DNA of 64,000 nucleotides. It comes from Streptomyces sp. NBC_01451 (lineage in GTDB: Bacteria; Actinomycetota; Actinomycetes; Streptomycetales; Streptomycetaceae). Positions 17,910 through 27,629 of the stretch are shown here, in pieces (position 1 is the first letter of the stretch; each line of letters begins with the position of its first letter). The notes under the pieces were generated by a model. That model saw only the letters and a list, made by a program, of their open reading frames with translations. It was not told the origin of the DNA and searched no databases. Position numbers and translations under genes: made by a program. The stretch is taken from assembly GCF_036227485.1 (NCBI RefSeq), contig NZ_CP109479.1, positions 1-64,000 of the forward strand, given 5' to 3'.

Positions 17910-18167
17910 TCATTGCTGTACCTCTGCGAGGGCCAGCGGCGGCGTGTCAGCCTGCGCATCCGAGCCGACCGGCTGATTCAAGTCCAGGTAGCAGCGCAGC
18001 CGTACACCGGGCTGGCCGACGTCGTGCGTCGTGCGCTCCGCTGACGACGTCGCCCACCGGTCGGCGAGCAGCTGCTGGAAGGCGAGCGCGGTGGCGTCGT
18101 CGGCGGCTGCGACGTCGACGACGACCAAGCCGGGCCTGCTGACGTGTACCTCGTTGATCGGGTCCAT
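17910..18167 (-). CDS. DUF6207 family protein
   Basis: An 85-residue protein from ATG 18167. It begins MDPINEVHV and contains GLVVVDVAAADDATALAFQQ and GQPGVRLRCYLDL, the conserved segments of the Streptomyces-specific DUF6207 family. Function unknown. A decayed paralogue lies at 20800-20981. It converges on the DUF4238 gene. Confidence 0.8.
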   Translation of the reverse strand: MDPINEVHVSRPGLVVVDVAAADDATALAFQQLLADRWATSSAERTTHDVGQPGVRLRCYLDLNQPVGSDAQADTPPLALAEVQQ

Positions 18168-18278
18168 GTACGCCACTACGCCCGGATGTCCGGGAAGGTT
18201 CCGGCGGCCCGGCGCCTTCACCCGACCGGGTAGTACCGGGCACGACAGCCACGGACCGGTGCCAGCGACACTGGACGA

Positions 18279-18899
18279 TCAGCCAGATACGAGAACGGCC
18301 TGGCTGACGCGCATGAACTCCAGGTAGGCGAGCTTCATCTCCTGCCCGTCCTCAGCCACCATCTCCGCCCAGTCCGCGCGCATAGTATCTGCGGGCCGGT
18401 CTGCCAGTTCCTCGCTCGCGAACCGGAGCGTGCTCACGAACCGCTCTGTCATGCGCCGCAGGGTGCCACCCGCGAGCTGGACGGAGTCAGGCCCCAAGAG
18501 CGCCAAGTGGCTGCACGCGGTGAGGAGTTTGAACAAGGCTTCCGCGTAGGCCTGCAACGACGCCTCATCCAGCACCGTGCCCGCTTCGAGCTGCTCACGC
18601 CGCCGGATGGACTCGACATTGAAGACGGCGTACATGTCCATCACCTGCAGACATGCCTTCTGCCGCTCCTGACGAACCCATTGCTCTTGTGCCAGAGCAG
18701 CCTGGTCGCGAACCTGAGCCCGTACGGCGGCCGCGTTCACCTCTGCGCCGATCCGAGCCCCACGTACTGCGGCACGCCCACCAGCAAGAGCACCGACGAC
18801 CGCGCCAACAAGCCCGGCGATGCCTGCGACAACCGCTGCCCACCCTTGATCCACGCGTTCGAACCTGTCAGAGGCCCGGGGCCCCAGGAGGCGTTTCAC
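18279..18899 (-). CDS. Membrane-anchored helical protein, QWVRQ type
   Basis: A 206-residue protein. A Gly/Ala-rich membrane segment (AAVVAGIAGLVGAVVGALAG, about residues 20-40) is followed by a long charged helix with QEQWVRQERQKACLQVMD, then a helical C-terminal domain. The same order (membrane segment, then AHKQWVRSGRGSACFEFLAL) occurs in the protein at 37556-38119, so the two are paralogues. The start GTG 18899 is uncertain; GTG 18857 would also keep the membrane segment. No known function. Confidence 0.6.
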   Translation of the reverse strand: MKRLLGPRASDRFERVDQGWAAVVAGIAGLVGAVVGALAGGRAAVRGARIGAEVNAAAVRAQVRDQAALAQEQWVRQERQKACLQVMDMYAVFNVESIRRREQLEAGTVLDEASLQAYAEALFKLLTACSHLALLGPDSVQLAGGTLRRMTERFVSTLRFASEELADRPADTMRADWAEMVAEDGQEMKLAYLEFMRVSQAVLVSG

Positions 18900-18990
18900 C
18901 TAACACTGGCCGCATCACTATCAGCGCGGTGGCCACTTCCAGCCGTGGAGGTCAGGGGCTGGGGCCGCCCCCGCCCGCCGCGCCCCAGCC

Positions 18991-19137
18991 TCCGAGGAAG
19001 CTGGACAGGGCGCGGCGTTGCTGATCCTCGCGAGCAACCTCTTCGGTATCCATCCCCAGACCGCGCACCGGTGGGCTCTGTTCGCGCAGGACAGCTGGGC
19101 GGACTACCTCGCGGCCTGCGAAGCCACTACCGAATAG
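18991..19137 (+). pseudogene. Remnant of a recombinase/integrase-like C terminus
   Basis: A frame without start that reads GAALLILASNLFGIHPQTAHRW..., ending WADYLAACEATTE and TAG at 19137. The pattern LFGIHPQTAxRWA followed by a short tail is what I recall at the C terminus of Streptomyces site-specific recombinase-like proteins. Only about 48 residues survive. The assignment is by memory of the motif and is weak. Confidence 0.35.
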
Positions 19138-19188
19138 CACAGGGCCCGGAGGGCCGACGCACAGTTGCAGAAGCAGGCTGACATCGGT

Positions 19189-20013
19189 TCAGGGCACCAG
19201 GCGTAGCAGGGCGGCGGTCATGGCGATCAGCGTCTCGGCCTGCTCTCGGGTGTAGGTGAAGGTCTTGGTGACCGCGTCCGCGTGCACCGCGCCGCTTGCC
19301 TGGTCGTCGATGGCGGAGCGAATGATTGCCCATCGTTCGTCCTGAGCGCGCTGCTTTCTGTCCTTCGCAAACCCGGGCCAGTTCCACCCGCAGTGCAGTT
19401 CGATGTACTCCAGCGCCTGACGCACTTTGAGGATCGCTGCGTCGATCTCTTCCGGGCCGCCGCCGAGTTGGCGTTGGGCAGCGCGCAGGAGGATCACGGC
19501 CTCCTGCCGGGGGTCGTCCTCGGCGGGAAAGGGCACTGCCATCTCCACTGCCAGCGACTTGCCCAGTCCGGCCAGTTGGTCGCGCCAGCGGCTGGCCGCG
19601 ACCGAGATGTAAAGCGTGGACTGCCCGGCGCCCGGGTACAGGCCGGCCGCTGCCTGCGGCAGCACTGCTTCAATTTCCAGCTTGAGGTTCAGATCATTGG
19701 ACCGGCCCTGTTCGAGGGCGATCACCTGGGCGCTGGTAAGGAGGTAGCGCAAGGTCGCGTGACGTACCTCTCCCGGGGTGAAGGGGAGGTGGCAGACGGC
19801 TGAGCCGAGCCAGTCGTTGTGGCCGCCAGCCGATACGGCAAACAGGTTCGTGGGCAGGATCATCAGCCGTCCGGCCTTCTCCGGCTGCGGGGTCTGGACC
19901 GCGAGCGTCAGCTTGAGACTGTGGGTGCCCGCCGCTTTCTCGATCGTCAGACTGTTGTCGACGAGGGACACCGCCGCTGTCCCCAGTTCGGTGTCGAACC
20001 CGATCCGATCCAT
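19189..20013 (-). CDS. Hypothetical protein, 274 residues
   Basis: Start ATG 20013 with a good ribosome binding site GGAAGG. The N-terminal half is predicted beta-rich (IGFDTELGTAAVSLVDNSL) and resembles a small all-beta sensor domain; the C-terminal half is helical (QALEYIELHCGWNWPGF, then RWAIIRSAIDDQASG). No family recognised. Divergent from the PIN gene, with about 170 bases between the two start codons, which probably holds both promoters. Confidence 0.65.
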   Translation of the reverse strand: MDRIGFDTELGTAAVSLVDNSLTIEKAAGTHSLKLTLAVQTPQPEKAGRLMILPTNLFAVSAGGHNDWLGSAVCHLPFTPGEVRHATLRYLLTSAQVIALEQGRSNDLNLKLEIEAVLPQAAAGLYPGAGQSTLYISVAASRWRDQLAGLGKSLAVEMAVPFPAEDDPRQEAVILLRAAQRQLGGGPEEIDAAILKVRQALEYIELHCGWNWPGFAKDRKQRAQDERWAIIRSAIDDQASGAVHADAVTKTFTYTREQAETLIAMTAALLRLVP

Positions 20014-20186
20014 CCCAACATCCTTCCGTGCAGTCCGTAGTGCCCCGATTGTGACTGCCCGTTCGGTTGTCCGCCGCACGTTTTTGCGCGATCCGGCACA
20101 ATGCCCGTACGCCCCGGGGCATGGTCGACAGCCTCTGGGAGTATCGAGGCTGGTCGGATCGCCTCTCAGGCTTGCAGGAGGACCTC

Positions 20187-20792
20187 ATGGCGAACTCGTC
20201 CCAGCGTGGCCGGAACCTGGTCAGCCTGTACCTGTTCATCGACACCAACACCCTGATCGGCGCCCTCCACCGGAACACCGCAGCCGATGAGGCGGCCAGG
20301 GAGTTGTTCCGTCTCTGGGAGACGGGTTGGATCGGGTTGGCGCGCACGGACACGATGGACACGGAGCGCTTCGAGGGCCAGGACGCCGAGACCCGGGCCC
20401 AGCGAGAGGAAGAGGCCGCTGATCTCCCTGAAGCCCTCGGCCCGTTTGTCTTCGATCATTCCCGCTTCGATGCCTCGGTGTTCGCTTCCGGCGAGGACAC
20501 GACCCGCGTCGAAGACGTCTTCGCGATCGTCTTCCCGACGAAGGTCGTGTCGACAGCGAGGAAGAACGAGGTCCGCGACGCCATGCACGTGGCCACAGCA
20601 GCCCGCTACGGGGGCCACGCGTTCGTCACCAACGACGGGGCCCTACTCAGGAAGGACCGTGAGATCGCCGAGCTGCTGGGCATAAGAGTCTGGTCCCCTG
20701 AGCAGGCGCTGACGGAAGTCAAGAGCAGGGTGGTGGCCCGCCGTCGGCTCCATGAACTCGAACCCGACAGAGGGCCGTTGCCTGCCGACTAG
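20187..20792 (+). CDS. PIN-domain nuclease
   Basis: A 201-residue protein from ATG 20187 with the ribosome binding site AGGAGG at 20176-20181. YLFIDTNTLIGAL near residue 16 supplies the first catalytic Asp of a PIN fold; RDAMHVATAARYGGHAFVTN with TNDGALL near residues 130-155 supplies the later acidic residues. PIN domains are Mg-dependent RNases, often toxins of VapBC-type pairs. No antitoxin is seen next to it, so a stand-alone or defence role is possible. Confidence 0.8.
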   Translation: MANSSQRGRNLVSLYLFIDTNTLIGALHRNTAADEAARELFRLWETGWIGLARTDTMDTERFEGQDAETRAQREEEAADLPEALGPFVFDHSRFDASVFASGEDTTRVEDVFAIVFPTKVVSTARKNEVRDAMHVATAARYGGHAFVTNDGALLRKDREIAELLGIRVWSPEQALTEVKSRVVARRRLHELEPDRGPLPAD

Positions 20793-20799
20793 TTGTGCT

Positions 20800-20981
20800 A
20801 TCCCACGAGGGCGCTGATCACCACAGTTGTCTTGTCGCCGCGGTGGCCTGCCGCGTCCGGTTGAGCGGTGCCTCGGAGCCAGGCCGCCCCCGGAGCCGAG
20901 GGCGGTCGCGTCGTCGGCTGCGGCAATGTCGACGACCAGCTGGCCCGCTTCCGCCACGTGTACTTCCTGGATCGGATCCAT
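20800..20981 (-). pseudogene. DUF6207 remnant
   Basis: From ATG 20981 the frame reads MDPIQEVHVAEAGQ, LVVDIAAADDATAL, clearly related to the intact DUF6207 protein at 17910-18167, and then loses similarity at the position of the family's AFQELLA segment; the rest is frameshifted and degenerate. It is a second, broken copy. Confidence 0.65.
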
Positions 20982-21480
20982 GCCCGGCATGACGATCCGG
21001 CAGACGCCGGGGTTCCGGCAGCCGGGTGGATTCATCCCAACGAGTACGGCCCCGGATCGCGGTCTCGCCCTGTCCGCGTGCGACCGGGTCAGGAGCGTGC
21101 GGTAGGTGTGGCTGGCAGCAGTGCCGCGGCCTCGCGGACGGTGGTCTGGAGAGAGTCGTGGACACTCACGTCCGGCCGGGCGTGCCGCAGTTGTTCCAGG
21201 ACGTCCGGGCGGCGCGGGATATGGGTGCTGACGCACTGCCCTGGGCCGAACGGGAAGCACGTGACACCGCGAGAGAAGTCCAAGGGCTCAGGGCACGCGA
21301 CGCATAGTCCAGAGTCGGGGGAACCGTAGTGACCTGGAATGCACGGCCGAGGTGCGCCCAGGCCATTGGTGTCCGTCCGTGGCGCACGGGGCCGGATACG
21401 ACATTCTCAGGTGGCCGATCGGCAGCCAGGTCGGGAGAACTGGTGGCAGAGGGTGGGTGACGAGCGGATGATGCGCGTCT
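20982..21480. other. Intergenic, mostly unassigned
   Basis: About 500 bases before the NB-ARC gene. A 64-codon frame on the minus strand (21089-21283) reads partly protein-like (VLEQLRHARPDVSVHD), but has no support beyond that. No clear promoter or structure was found. Confidence 0.3.
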
Positions 21481-24400
21481 ATGGGGATGCGGGGGCGCTG
21501 GGGCGTCCGGGTAGCGATCACGTTGTGCGTGACGGCCGGGGTGTGGCTGCTGGTGACGGCGCTGCGCGACGGGTGGGGTGGCGCGGACCCTTTGGCAAGT
21601 GTGTTCGACTCCGTGGCGGGGCTGGCCGCTTTGGTGCTCTCTCTGCGGGCAGTTCCCGCGCCCCGGCCACTCGTGGCCCGGCCGGCTCCGCCGGAGGTAC
21701 CGGAATGGTGGGTGGACCGGGACGAGGCCGACGCGGTCATCCGGGCGGTGCGTGACAGCACCCGCCGGTGGCGGGGCGGCGGGTCGGTGGCGATTACGGC
21801 TGGGCTGCACGGGGCGGGCGGATTCGGCAAGACCACTCTGGCGAAGTACGTTGCCGCGCAGCGGTCGGTACAACGGCGCTTCCCTGGCGGCGTTCATCTG
21901 ATCACGATCGGGCGGGACGTACGGGGGCGTGCGGCCGTTGCCGCGAAGGTCGCCGAGGAGACCCGCCTGATCACCGGCGACACCGTCGAGACCGGCTCGG
22001 ACCCCGAGCGTGCCGGAGACCGCCTCGGCGGCTTGCTCGCGCAGCGCCCCCGCACCCTCCTGGTGATCGACGACGTGTGGGAGTACGAGCAGCTTGCCCC
22101 GTTTCTCCGCGGAGCCCAACGGTCATGCGTGCGGCTAGTCACCACCCGCAGATCCGACGTACTTCCTGCTGGGGCAGTTCGGATCGAAGTCGACCGCATG
22201 GCCGAACAACAGGCTCGGCGTCTGCTCGCCCACCGCCTGCCCGTCCTGCCCCGACGGGATGTGATGGAGGCTCTGGTGGAGGCGACCGGGCGGTGGGCTC
22301 TGCTGCTGGGCATCGCCAACAAGTTCATCGCCGAACAGACGGCAACCGGCGCCGACCCCACAACGGCGGCGAGAACGCTCCTGGAACGGCTGCGCGCCGG
22401 CGGGCCAGCCGTTCAGGATCCCGAGGCCACGCTCGATCTCAATGATCCCGACCGCCGCAACACCGCCGTCAGCGCCAGCATCAAGGCTGCCACCACTCTC
22501 CTCCAACCCGGTGACGCCGAGGACCGCTTCACCGAACTCGGTGTCTTCGCCGAGGACGAGGCAGTGCCCATGGTTCTGGTGACAGCCCTCTGGGGGGCCA
22601 CCAGCGGCCGGGACGAAGCGGCCACGCGGTCGCTGTGCAAACAGATGGCCGACCTGTCCCTCCTCCAGATCGACACCACAGTGCCCGGCGGATCCCTCAC
22701 CCTCCACGACGTCATCCGCGACTACCTGCGTGCCCAGCTCGGCACTAATGGACTACAGGCCGCCAACACCGTCCTGCTCGATGCCCTCGCCCCGAGCCTG
22801 CCACCCACCGACGATGGCGTGGCGTGGTGGCAGACCACTATCGGCTATCTCCAGGACCATCTCATCGAGCATCTCCTTGATGCCGGACGCACGACTCAGG
22901 CTCAAACAACAGCGGGAGACTTCCGGTGGATGCGCGCCCGACTGCATCAGCGCGGTCCCACTGCACCCTGGCGCGACCTCGACCGCATCGGCCTCCCTGC
23001 CCGCACGCTGGCCCGGCAACTGGCTTGCGCCGCCCACCTGCTGGCCCCGACCGACCCGCCCCACGCCCTCGACGCGATCTTGCGCAGTCGCATCACCGAC
23101 GCCCCCCCACTGGCCCACCGCTCCACTGCCCGCAGGGCCACCTGGCCTCATCAACCGCTGGCCGCCCCCAGACCTGCCCCACCCTGCCCTGCTCCGCACC
23201 CTGACCGGCCACACCGACATGGTGAATGCGGTGGCCTTCAGCCCCGACAGCACCCGGCTCGTTACCGCCAGCAATGATCGGACCGTGCGGATCTGGGACC
23301 CGGCCACCGGACGAGAACTCCGCACCCTGACCGGCCACACCAACGGAGTGAATGCGGTGGCCTTCAGCCCCAACAGCACCTGGCTCGCCACCGCGGCCTT
23401 CGACTGGACCGTGCGGATCTGGGACCCCACCACCGGACGAGAACTCCGCACCCTGACCGGCCACACCAACGGAGTGAATGCGGTGGCCTTCAGCCCCAAC
23501 AGCACCTGGCTCGCCACCGCGGCCTTCGACTGGACCGTGCGGATCTGGGACCCCACCACCGGACGAGAACTCCGCACCCTGACCGGCCACACCAACGGAG
23601 TGAATGCGGTGGCCTTCAGCCCCAACAGCACCTGGCTCGCCACCGCCAGCAACGATGGAACCGTGCGGATCTGGGACCCCACCATCCTTGAGGTGCTGCA
23701 GACGCCCCGCGCCCGAACCGGCCCCGCACATTCGATGGCGTTCAGCCCCGACGGCACCTGGCTCGCCACCGCCAGCTTCGATCAGACCGTGCGGATGTGC
23801 GACCCGGCCACCGGACGAGAACTCCGCACCCTGACCGGCCACACCGACGGCGTGAATTCGGTGGCCTTCAGCCCCGACGGCACATGGCTCGCCACCACCA
23901 GCAACGATCGGACCGTGCGGATCTGGGACCCCACCACCGGACGAGAACTCCACACGCTGACCAGCAACACCGACACGGTGAATGCGTTGGCGTTCAGCCC
24001 CGACAGCACCCGGCTCGCCACCGCCGCCTTCAACGGAACTGTGCGGATCTGGGACCCGGCCACCGGCCGAGAACTCCGCACCCTGACCGGCCACACCGAC
24101 ATGGTGAATTCGTTGGCGTTCAGCCCCGATGGCGCCTGGCTCGCCACCGCCAGCTTCGATCGGACCGTGCGGATCTGGGACCCCACCACCGGCACCGCCT
24201 CACGCACCCTGACTGGCCACACCGACGGCGTGAATTCGGTGGCCTTCAGCCCCGACGGCACATGGCTCGCCACCGCCAGCTTCGATCGGACCGTGCGGAT
24301 CTGGGACCCGGCCACCAGCCGAGAACTCCGCACCCTGATCAGCCACACCAACGTAATGAATTCGGTGGCCTTCAGCCCCGACAGCGCCTGGCTCGCCACC

Positions 24401-24580
24401 ACCAGCTACGACGGCACCGTACAGGTCTGGAGCCCCGACACAGGCTTGGTGCTGACCATGATTCGCACTGACAGCCACTTGTTCTGTTGTTCCTGGACTC
24501 CCGACGGGCGTGCACTGCTTGTGGGCGGAGTGGAAGGGCTTTTTGGTTACAACCTTTACCCGGGCTCCCCTGCCGGGTGA
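21481..24580 (+). pseudogene. NB-ARC/STAND NTPase with WD40 propeller, one frameshift
   Basis: One gene in two frames. The 5' part (from ATG 21481) has an N-terminal membrane segment (about residues 8-30), Walker A GAGGFGKTT near 112 and TLLVIDDVWEYEQL near 192, the NB-ARC signature of STAND ATPases. The 3' part, in another frame, encodes ten 42-residue WD40 repeats plus a degenerate eleventh and ends at 24580. The frames change between about 23095 and 23150; a run of seven C at 23102-23108 is a likely slip site, so assembly error or a recent indel are both possible. If intact, the protein is about 1,030 residues and would be a WD40-sensor STAND protein. Confidence 0.85.
23195..24454 (+). repeat. 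Ten tandem 126-bp WD40 repeats
   Basis: Ten 126-bp units from 23195, each encoding one WD40 blade (TLTGHT, AFSPDG, TVRIWDP). The units beginning at 23321 and 23447 are identical or nearly so over their whole length; later ones differ at scattered bases. Homogenisation implies recent expansion by unequal exchange. Confidence 0.95.
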
Positions 24581-24705
24581 TCCACCGCGCCTTCGGTACG
24601 CGGGCGTATCGGCCCTCACTAGGCTCTCAGCCTGCGTACCGAAACTCTGGCGGATAGCGAGGCGGCACAGCCACCGACTCACATGGCTGCGCTATTCGCA
24701 CCTCT

Positions 24706-25062
24706 TCATTCCTTTGGTTCTGATGTGCGATGTCCGTGCCGCCGGAGGTCCCGCTCAGGCTCGGAGTTCGGTTCGAAGCAACCATCGGGGTCGAGTCCAG
24801 GGAAGCCGACGACGGCGATCGCGTCCAGCAGTTCCCGTACGAGCGCCTGGGCATCGGGACTACCGGAAGGGTAGGCGCGCAGCACGGGGGCCAGCCTCCA
24901 GGCGCCGAGTTCCGGGTGCGGGCGCAGCATCTGCTCGATGGACTCGATACTCAGGACGCCGCCGGCGGCCAGGCCGTCCAGGCCTCTGTCGGTGCTCGCC
25001 TGTGCGGACAGGATCCGTGTCCGGTGTTCCTCGGTCGCCTCCGGCTTCCACCGGCCGTGCAC
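24706..25062 (-). CDS. Hypothetical helical protein, 5' end uncertain
   Basis: A 118-residue frame from GTG 25062. It is helical (LSIESIEQMLRPHPELGAWR, ALVRELLDAIAVVGF) and reads like real Streptomyces coding sequence. In the same frame upstream the sequence continues protein-like (DELQLLADALTADYVHGRW) for about 25 codons to a TGA, without a standard start codon, so the gene may be truncated at its 5' end. No family recognised. Confidence 0.45.
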   Translation of the reverse strand: MHGRWKPEATEEHRTRILSAQASTDRGLDGLAAGGVLSIESIEQMLRPHPELGAWRLAPVLRAYPSGSPDAQALVRELLDAIAVVGFPGLDPDGCFEPNSEPERDLRRHGHRTSEPKE

Positions 25063-25245
25063 GTAGTCGGCGGTCAGGGCGTCGGCCAGGAGCTGCAGTT
25101 CATCCGTCTCACCGGTCAGCGTACGAATTCAGGGAGCAGGCTGGGCTGCCGCCCCTGATCTCCGATGTTGTCCGCCAGCGCCCGCTCGCCTTGTGCGCGT
25201 TCGGCCGCCCGCGAGGAGGAGCCGCCCTCTCAGAGAACGGAGTCG

Positions 25246-25929
25246 TCAGGTCCTGCGTGGACGGGCTGCCCATACGTCGTCATTGGCGATCCCTGACCTG
25301 AGAGCCCGGCGCGCGTACCGCCTCGCCAAGAACGACGTCGGCTCAGCGGCCCGGTTCGCGGCGTGCAGGCTCGTGGTCAGTTCCTCAAGACGCTGGCGTG
25401 CCGTGTCGTACTCCAGCGTGGCCAGGTCAACGCAGAGCATCTGCTGACTGCCGTCCCGCACTTCGACGTAGGCGTTGCCGGACACAGTGCACTGCGCCGC
25501 GTGCTGGTCCGGGGCCAGCAGGCTCGTCGCCCCTCCGATGACCGCGGCCAGAAGGGCGCCCACACCGGCTATGCGCGCACCGATGACATCGGCTACGGCC
25601 GACACGCCTGCCGTGGCACCCACCGCGGCCGCCAGCACCGACAGCCAGCGATGTGTGTGGCGCCAGATCATGGAAGCTGCGAACTGATGGTGCGCACTGT
25701 GCAAGGCCCGCTCCCACAATCGTTCACACTCCCCCGCAATGGCGCGCACTTCATCGGGGATGTCCCAAAGATCAAAGGGGACGGGATGCCCATGCCGGTC
25801 CGCCTGTTCAGCCATGATCCCCCCGAGACGCGCGCAAGCCCTCTGCCGGTAGGTCGCAGTGTGACCGTCTGCCTGCTCTGCCACCAGCCCGCCCACCAAC
25901 GCGGCAGGCCGTAGCCGGTCCGCGCCCAT
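25246..25929 (-). CDS. SLATT-type two-span membrane protein
   Basis: A 227-residue protein if started at ATG 25929, which shares bases with the stop of the upstream gene (TGATG); ATG 25815 would give 189 residues. After a helical lead (WERALHSAHHQFAASMIW) it has two adjacent membrane spans (LSVLAAAVGATAGVSAVAD and VGALLAAVIGGATSLLAP) followed by a helix. This order is that of SLATT proteins, predicted pore-forming effectors linked to nucleotide-signalling and conflict systems. The coupled upstream gene may be its partner. Confidence 0.65.
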   Translation of the reverse strand: MGADRLRPAALVGGLVAEQADGHTATYRQRACARLGGIMAEQADRHGHPVPFDLWDIPDEVRAIAGECERLWERALHSAHHQFAASMIWRHTHRWLSVLAAAVGATAGVSAVADVIGARIAGVGALLAAVIGGATSLLAPDQHAAQCTVSGNAYVEVRDGSQQMLCVDLATLEYDTARQRLEELTTSLHAANRAAEPTSFLARRYARRALRSGIANDDVWAARPRRT

Positions 25930-26207
25930 CAGGGACTGTCGCCGCCCCAGTCCCAGCGGGCCGGGTCGCCGGGGCGCGGGTCGTACAACGCCCTCCCACC
26001 GGGGCCGAAGTGCCCCAGCTCGGTCTGGAGGGAGACACCGGTGTCGATCTCATCCTGCCTCCAGCCGGTGATGTCGAGCAGCAGCCCGTCCAGCGGCCCG
26101 CCGACCAGTTCGGCGTAGGCGCGGCCGGGGCGGGGACCTGGGTGAGGGTCGTCTGCATCGTGACCGTAGACCCGGCCGCGCAGCAGCTGCTCGTCATCGC
26201 TGTCCAT
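25929..26207 (-). CDS. Small conserved Streptomyces-type protein, coupled to SLATT gene
   Basis: A 92-residue protein from ATG 26207. Core GGPLDGLLLDITGWRQDE and GHFGPGGRALYDPRPGD form a compact motif that I associate with small conserved Streptomyces proteins of unknown function. Its stop overlaps the next start (TGATG), so expression with the SLATT gene is likely coupled. Confidence 0.6.
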   Translation of the reverse strand: MDSDDEQLLRGRVYGHDADDPHPGPRPGRAYAELVGGPLDGLLLDITGWRQDEIDTGVSLQTELGHFGPGGRALYDPRPGDPARWDWGGDSP

Positions 26208-26379
26208 ACCGTCCAGCCTCGCAGCCGCCACTGACAACGCAGTCTTGACGACTGACGTGTGAGTGGTCAGCCGTTGGCGAGGGCCGAAGCGCCCATGATC
26301 TCGAAGATCTGCGGGACTCGCGCCCACCATAAGAAGGGAGTTCAGCACAGCGACGCGAAGGACCCCTCGCACGGACCTT

Positions 26380-26905
26380 GGCGCGTGGTTCGGCGGTGGG
26401 GACCTGCTCGCGGCAGGGCCCGCACGCGGTGAGCGTGCTTGCCTCGTACGGCGGTGGCGGGCAGAACCCGCAGTCCGGGCCGTGGACACGCAGTACACGC
26501 ACGACGGGTCGCGCCCGGTCCGCTCGGGTCCGAACTGCCAGTACTGCAAGGTGAGTTCCAGCCGCCACCGGTCTCCGCCTCAGTACGGGTCGCCGCTCGC
26601 GGTCACCGGCATGGGCAGGCACAGCGCCCCGGGCAGGCCAGGAAGGCTGGCAGCCATCAGATGCGTCCCGTACGGCAGCCCGTCGACATCGGCGTCCAGA
26701 TAGGCCCGCGGCCTCTCGTACGGCCGGCGGATGCCGTCGTCGACCTTTCAGCATCCAGCACTGAACGGTGATCTGCTCGCGGGCGGGGCCGAGGGCGAGC
26801 TTCAGCCGCGTGCTCTCGTCTTCCACGTGCAGCGGCAGTCGGGGTGTCGGCCACTGGTCGACGGGCACCGGCGGCTGCGCCAGGACCAGCCTCAGCCGCT
26901 CCTAC
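26380..26905 (-). pseudogene. Decayed gene, unknown family
   Basis: Protein-like sequence is spread over three frames on the minus strand: VDQWPTPRLPLHVEDESTRL up to about 26760, then after an extra base KVDDGIRRPYERPRAYLDAD and so on to a TGA near 26580, then LELTLQYWQFGPERT, then a CGFCPPPPYEA block with CxxC pairs in yet another frame. The pieces read as one former protein broken by frameshifts and a nonsense codon. No family name is given. Confidence 0.5.
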
Positions 26906-27249
26906 ACACAGCAGTACCTGCACACCGCGAGGTCCGCGAGCCGGAGATGAAGAAGTACCGCATCGGCCCCTCCTGTCCGCCGCGCACGGCTTCTCCGGCT
27001 GGTCGGTGCCGAGGTAGTGGCGGGCTACCCGGCTGCCGTCGGGGAGCTCGGTCTACTCGAACACGTTCGGTCCCTTGCCGTACGCAGTCGCGGTCCGCAC
27101 CGGAGGCGGCCATTTTGGGGACAGGGGACCCCTCCGGCGAGAAGGTCGGTAGCTCGTTCTGCTCGGAGACGACCTTGCCGTCCACGAGTTCGCGAACGGC
27201 GAGTTGCCGAAGACTCCGGCGGGCCCACGAGAGTGAGCCCGCCGTCGCG
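26906..27249. other. Region with further fragments and a terminator
   Basis: No intact gene. Fragments such as DGKVVSEQNELPTFSPEG on the minus strand look coding but have no start or continuation. The right end holds an inverted repeat (about 27222-27243, GGCGGGC/GCCCGCC) placed directly after the stop of the 66-residue gene and suited to be its terminator. Confidence 0.4.
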
Positions 27250-27450
27250 TCAGCGGCGGGTCTCCCACCACAGGATCAGCAGGGACACCGTGCCGCTGCC
27301 AAGCCGGTTGGCCGCGCCCTGCAGGAACTCGCCCGAGACGATGTGTCCCTGCTGGACGATCCATTTCCGCAGGCGGCGCATGGTGTCGATCCGTCGCCTG
27401 ACCCAGCGGAACGGGTGCTTGCGCTCGTCTTTCGCGTTACTCTCGTCCAT
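27250..27450 (-). CDS. 66-residue basic single-span membrane protein (copy A)
   Basis: Start ATG 27450, preceded by GAGAGGAAC. The N-terminal 40 residues are strongly charged and basic (RWVRRRIDTMRRLRKW); the C-terminal end has one hydrophobic span and closes with SLLILWWETRR. It shares FLQG, LGSG, LLILWWETRR and the overall layout with the protein at 32275-32475. Its gene has a conserved hairpin leader (27470-27570) and a terminator directly downstream. The architecture suits a type I toxin-like or membrane signalling peptide; function unknown. Confidence 0.7.
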   Translation of the reverse strand: MDESNAKDERKHPFRWVRRRIDTMRRLRKWIVQQGHIVSGEFLQGAANRLGSGTVSLLILWWETRR

Positions 27451-27469
27451 ACGGAGTTCCTCTCGTTAC

Positions 27470-27570
27470 AGGCGTGCTGGAACACCGCGCAAGGAGCCCT
27501 CCCAACTCAGAGGCCTAGGAAACCTGTTGGGACGCAGGGGCTCCTTTTGCGCGTTCAGTGAGTTTATCGA
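27470..27570 (-). promoter_or_regulatory. Conserved hairpin leader, copy A
   Basis: Upstream of the 66-residue gene lies a block that is matched at 32505-32593 upstream of the second copy. Outer arms AAGGAGCC/GGCTCCTT and inner arms TCCCAAC/GTTGGGA enclose a short loop; a further GCGC pairing extends the stem. On the plus strand the outer arm is followed by TTTT, so it could also end transcription entering from the other side. Conservation of the structure with changed flanks implies selection on RNA. Confidence 0.65.
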
Positions 27571-27629
27571 CGGCTGCTTGAAATGATTGTCGACTTGGCG
27601 TCATCGTGTGGCTGGAACCATACGAATGC

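Noticed and set aside
23195..24454. 126-bp repeats considered as a satellite or CRISPR
   Set aside because: They encode WD40 blades in one frame without stops.
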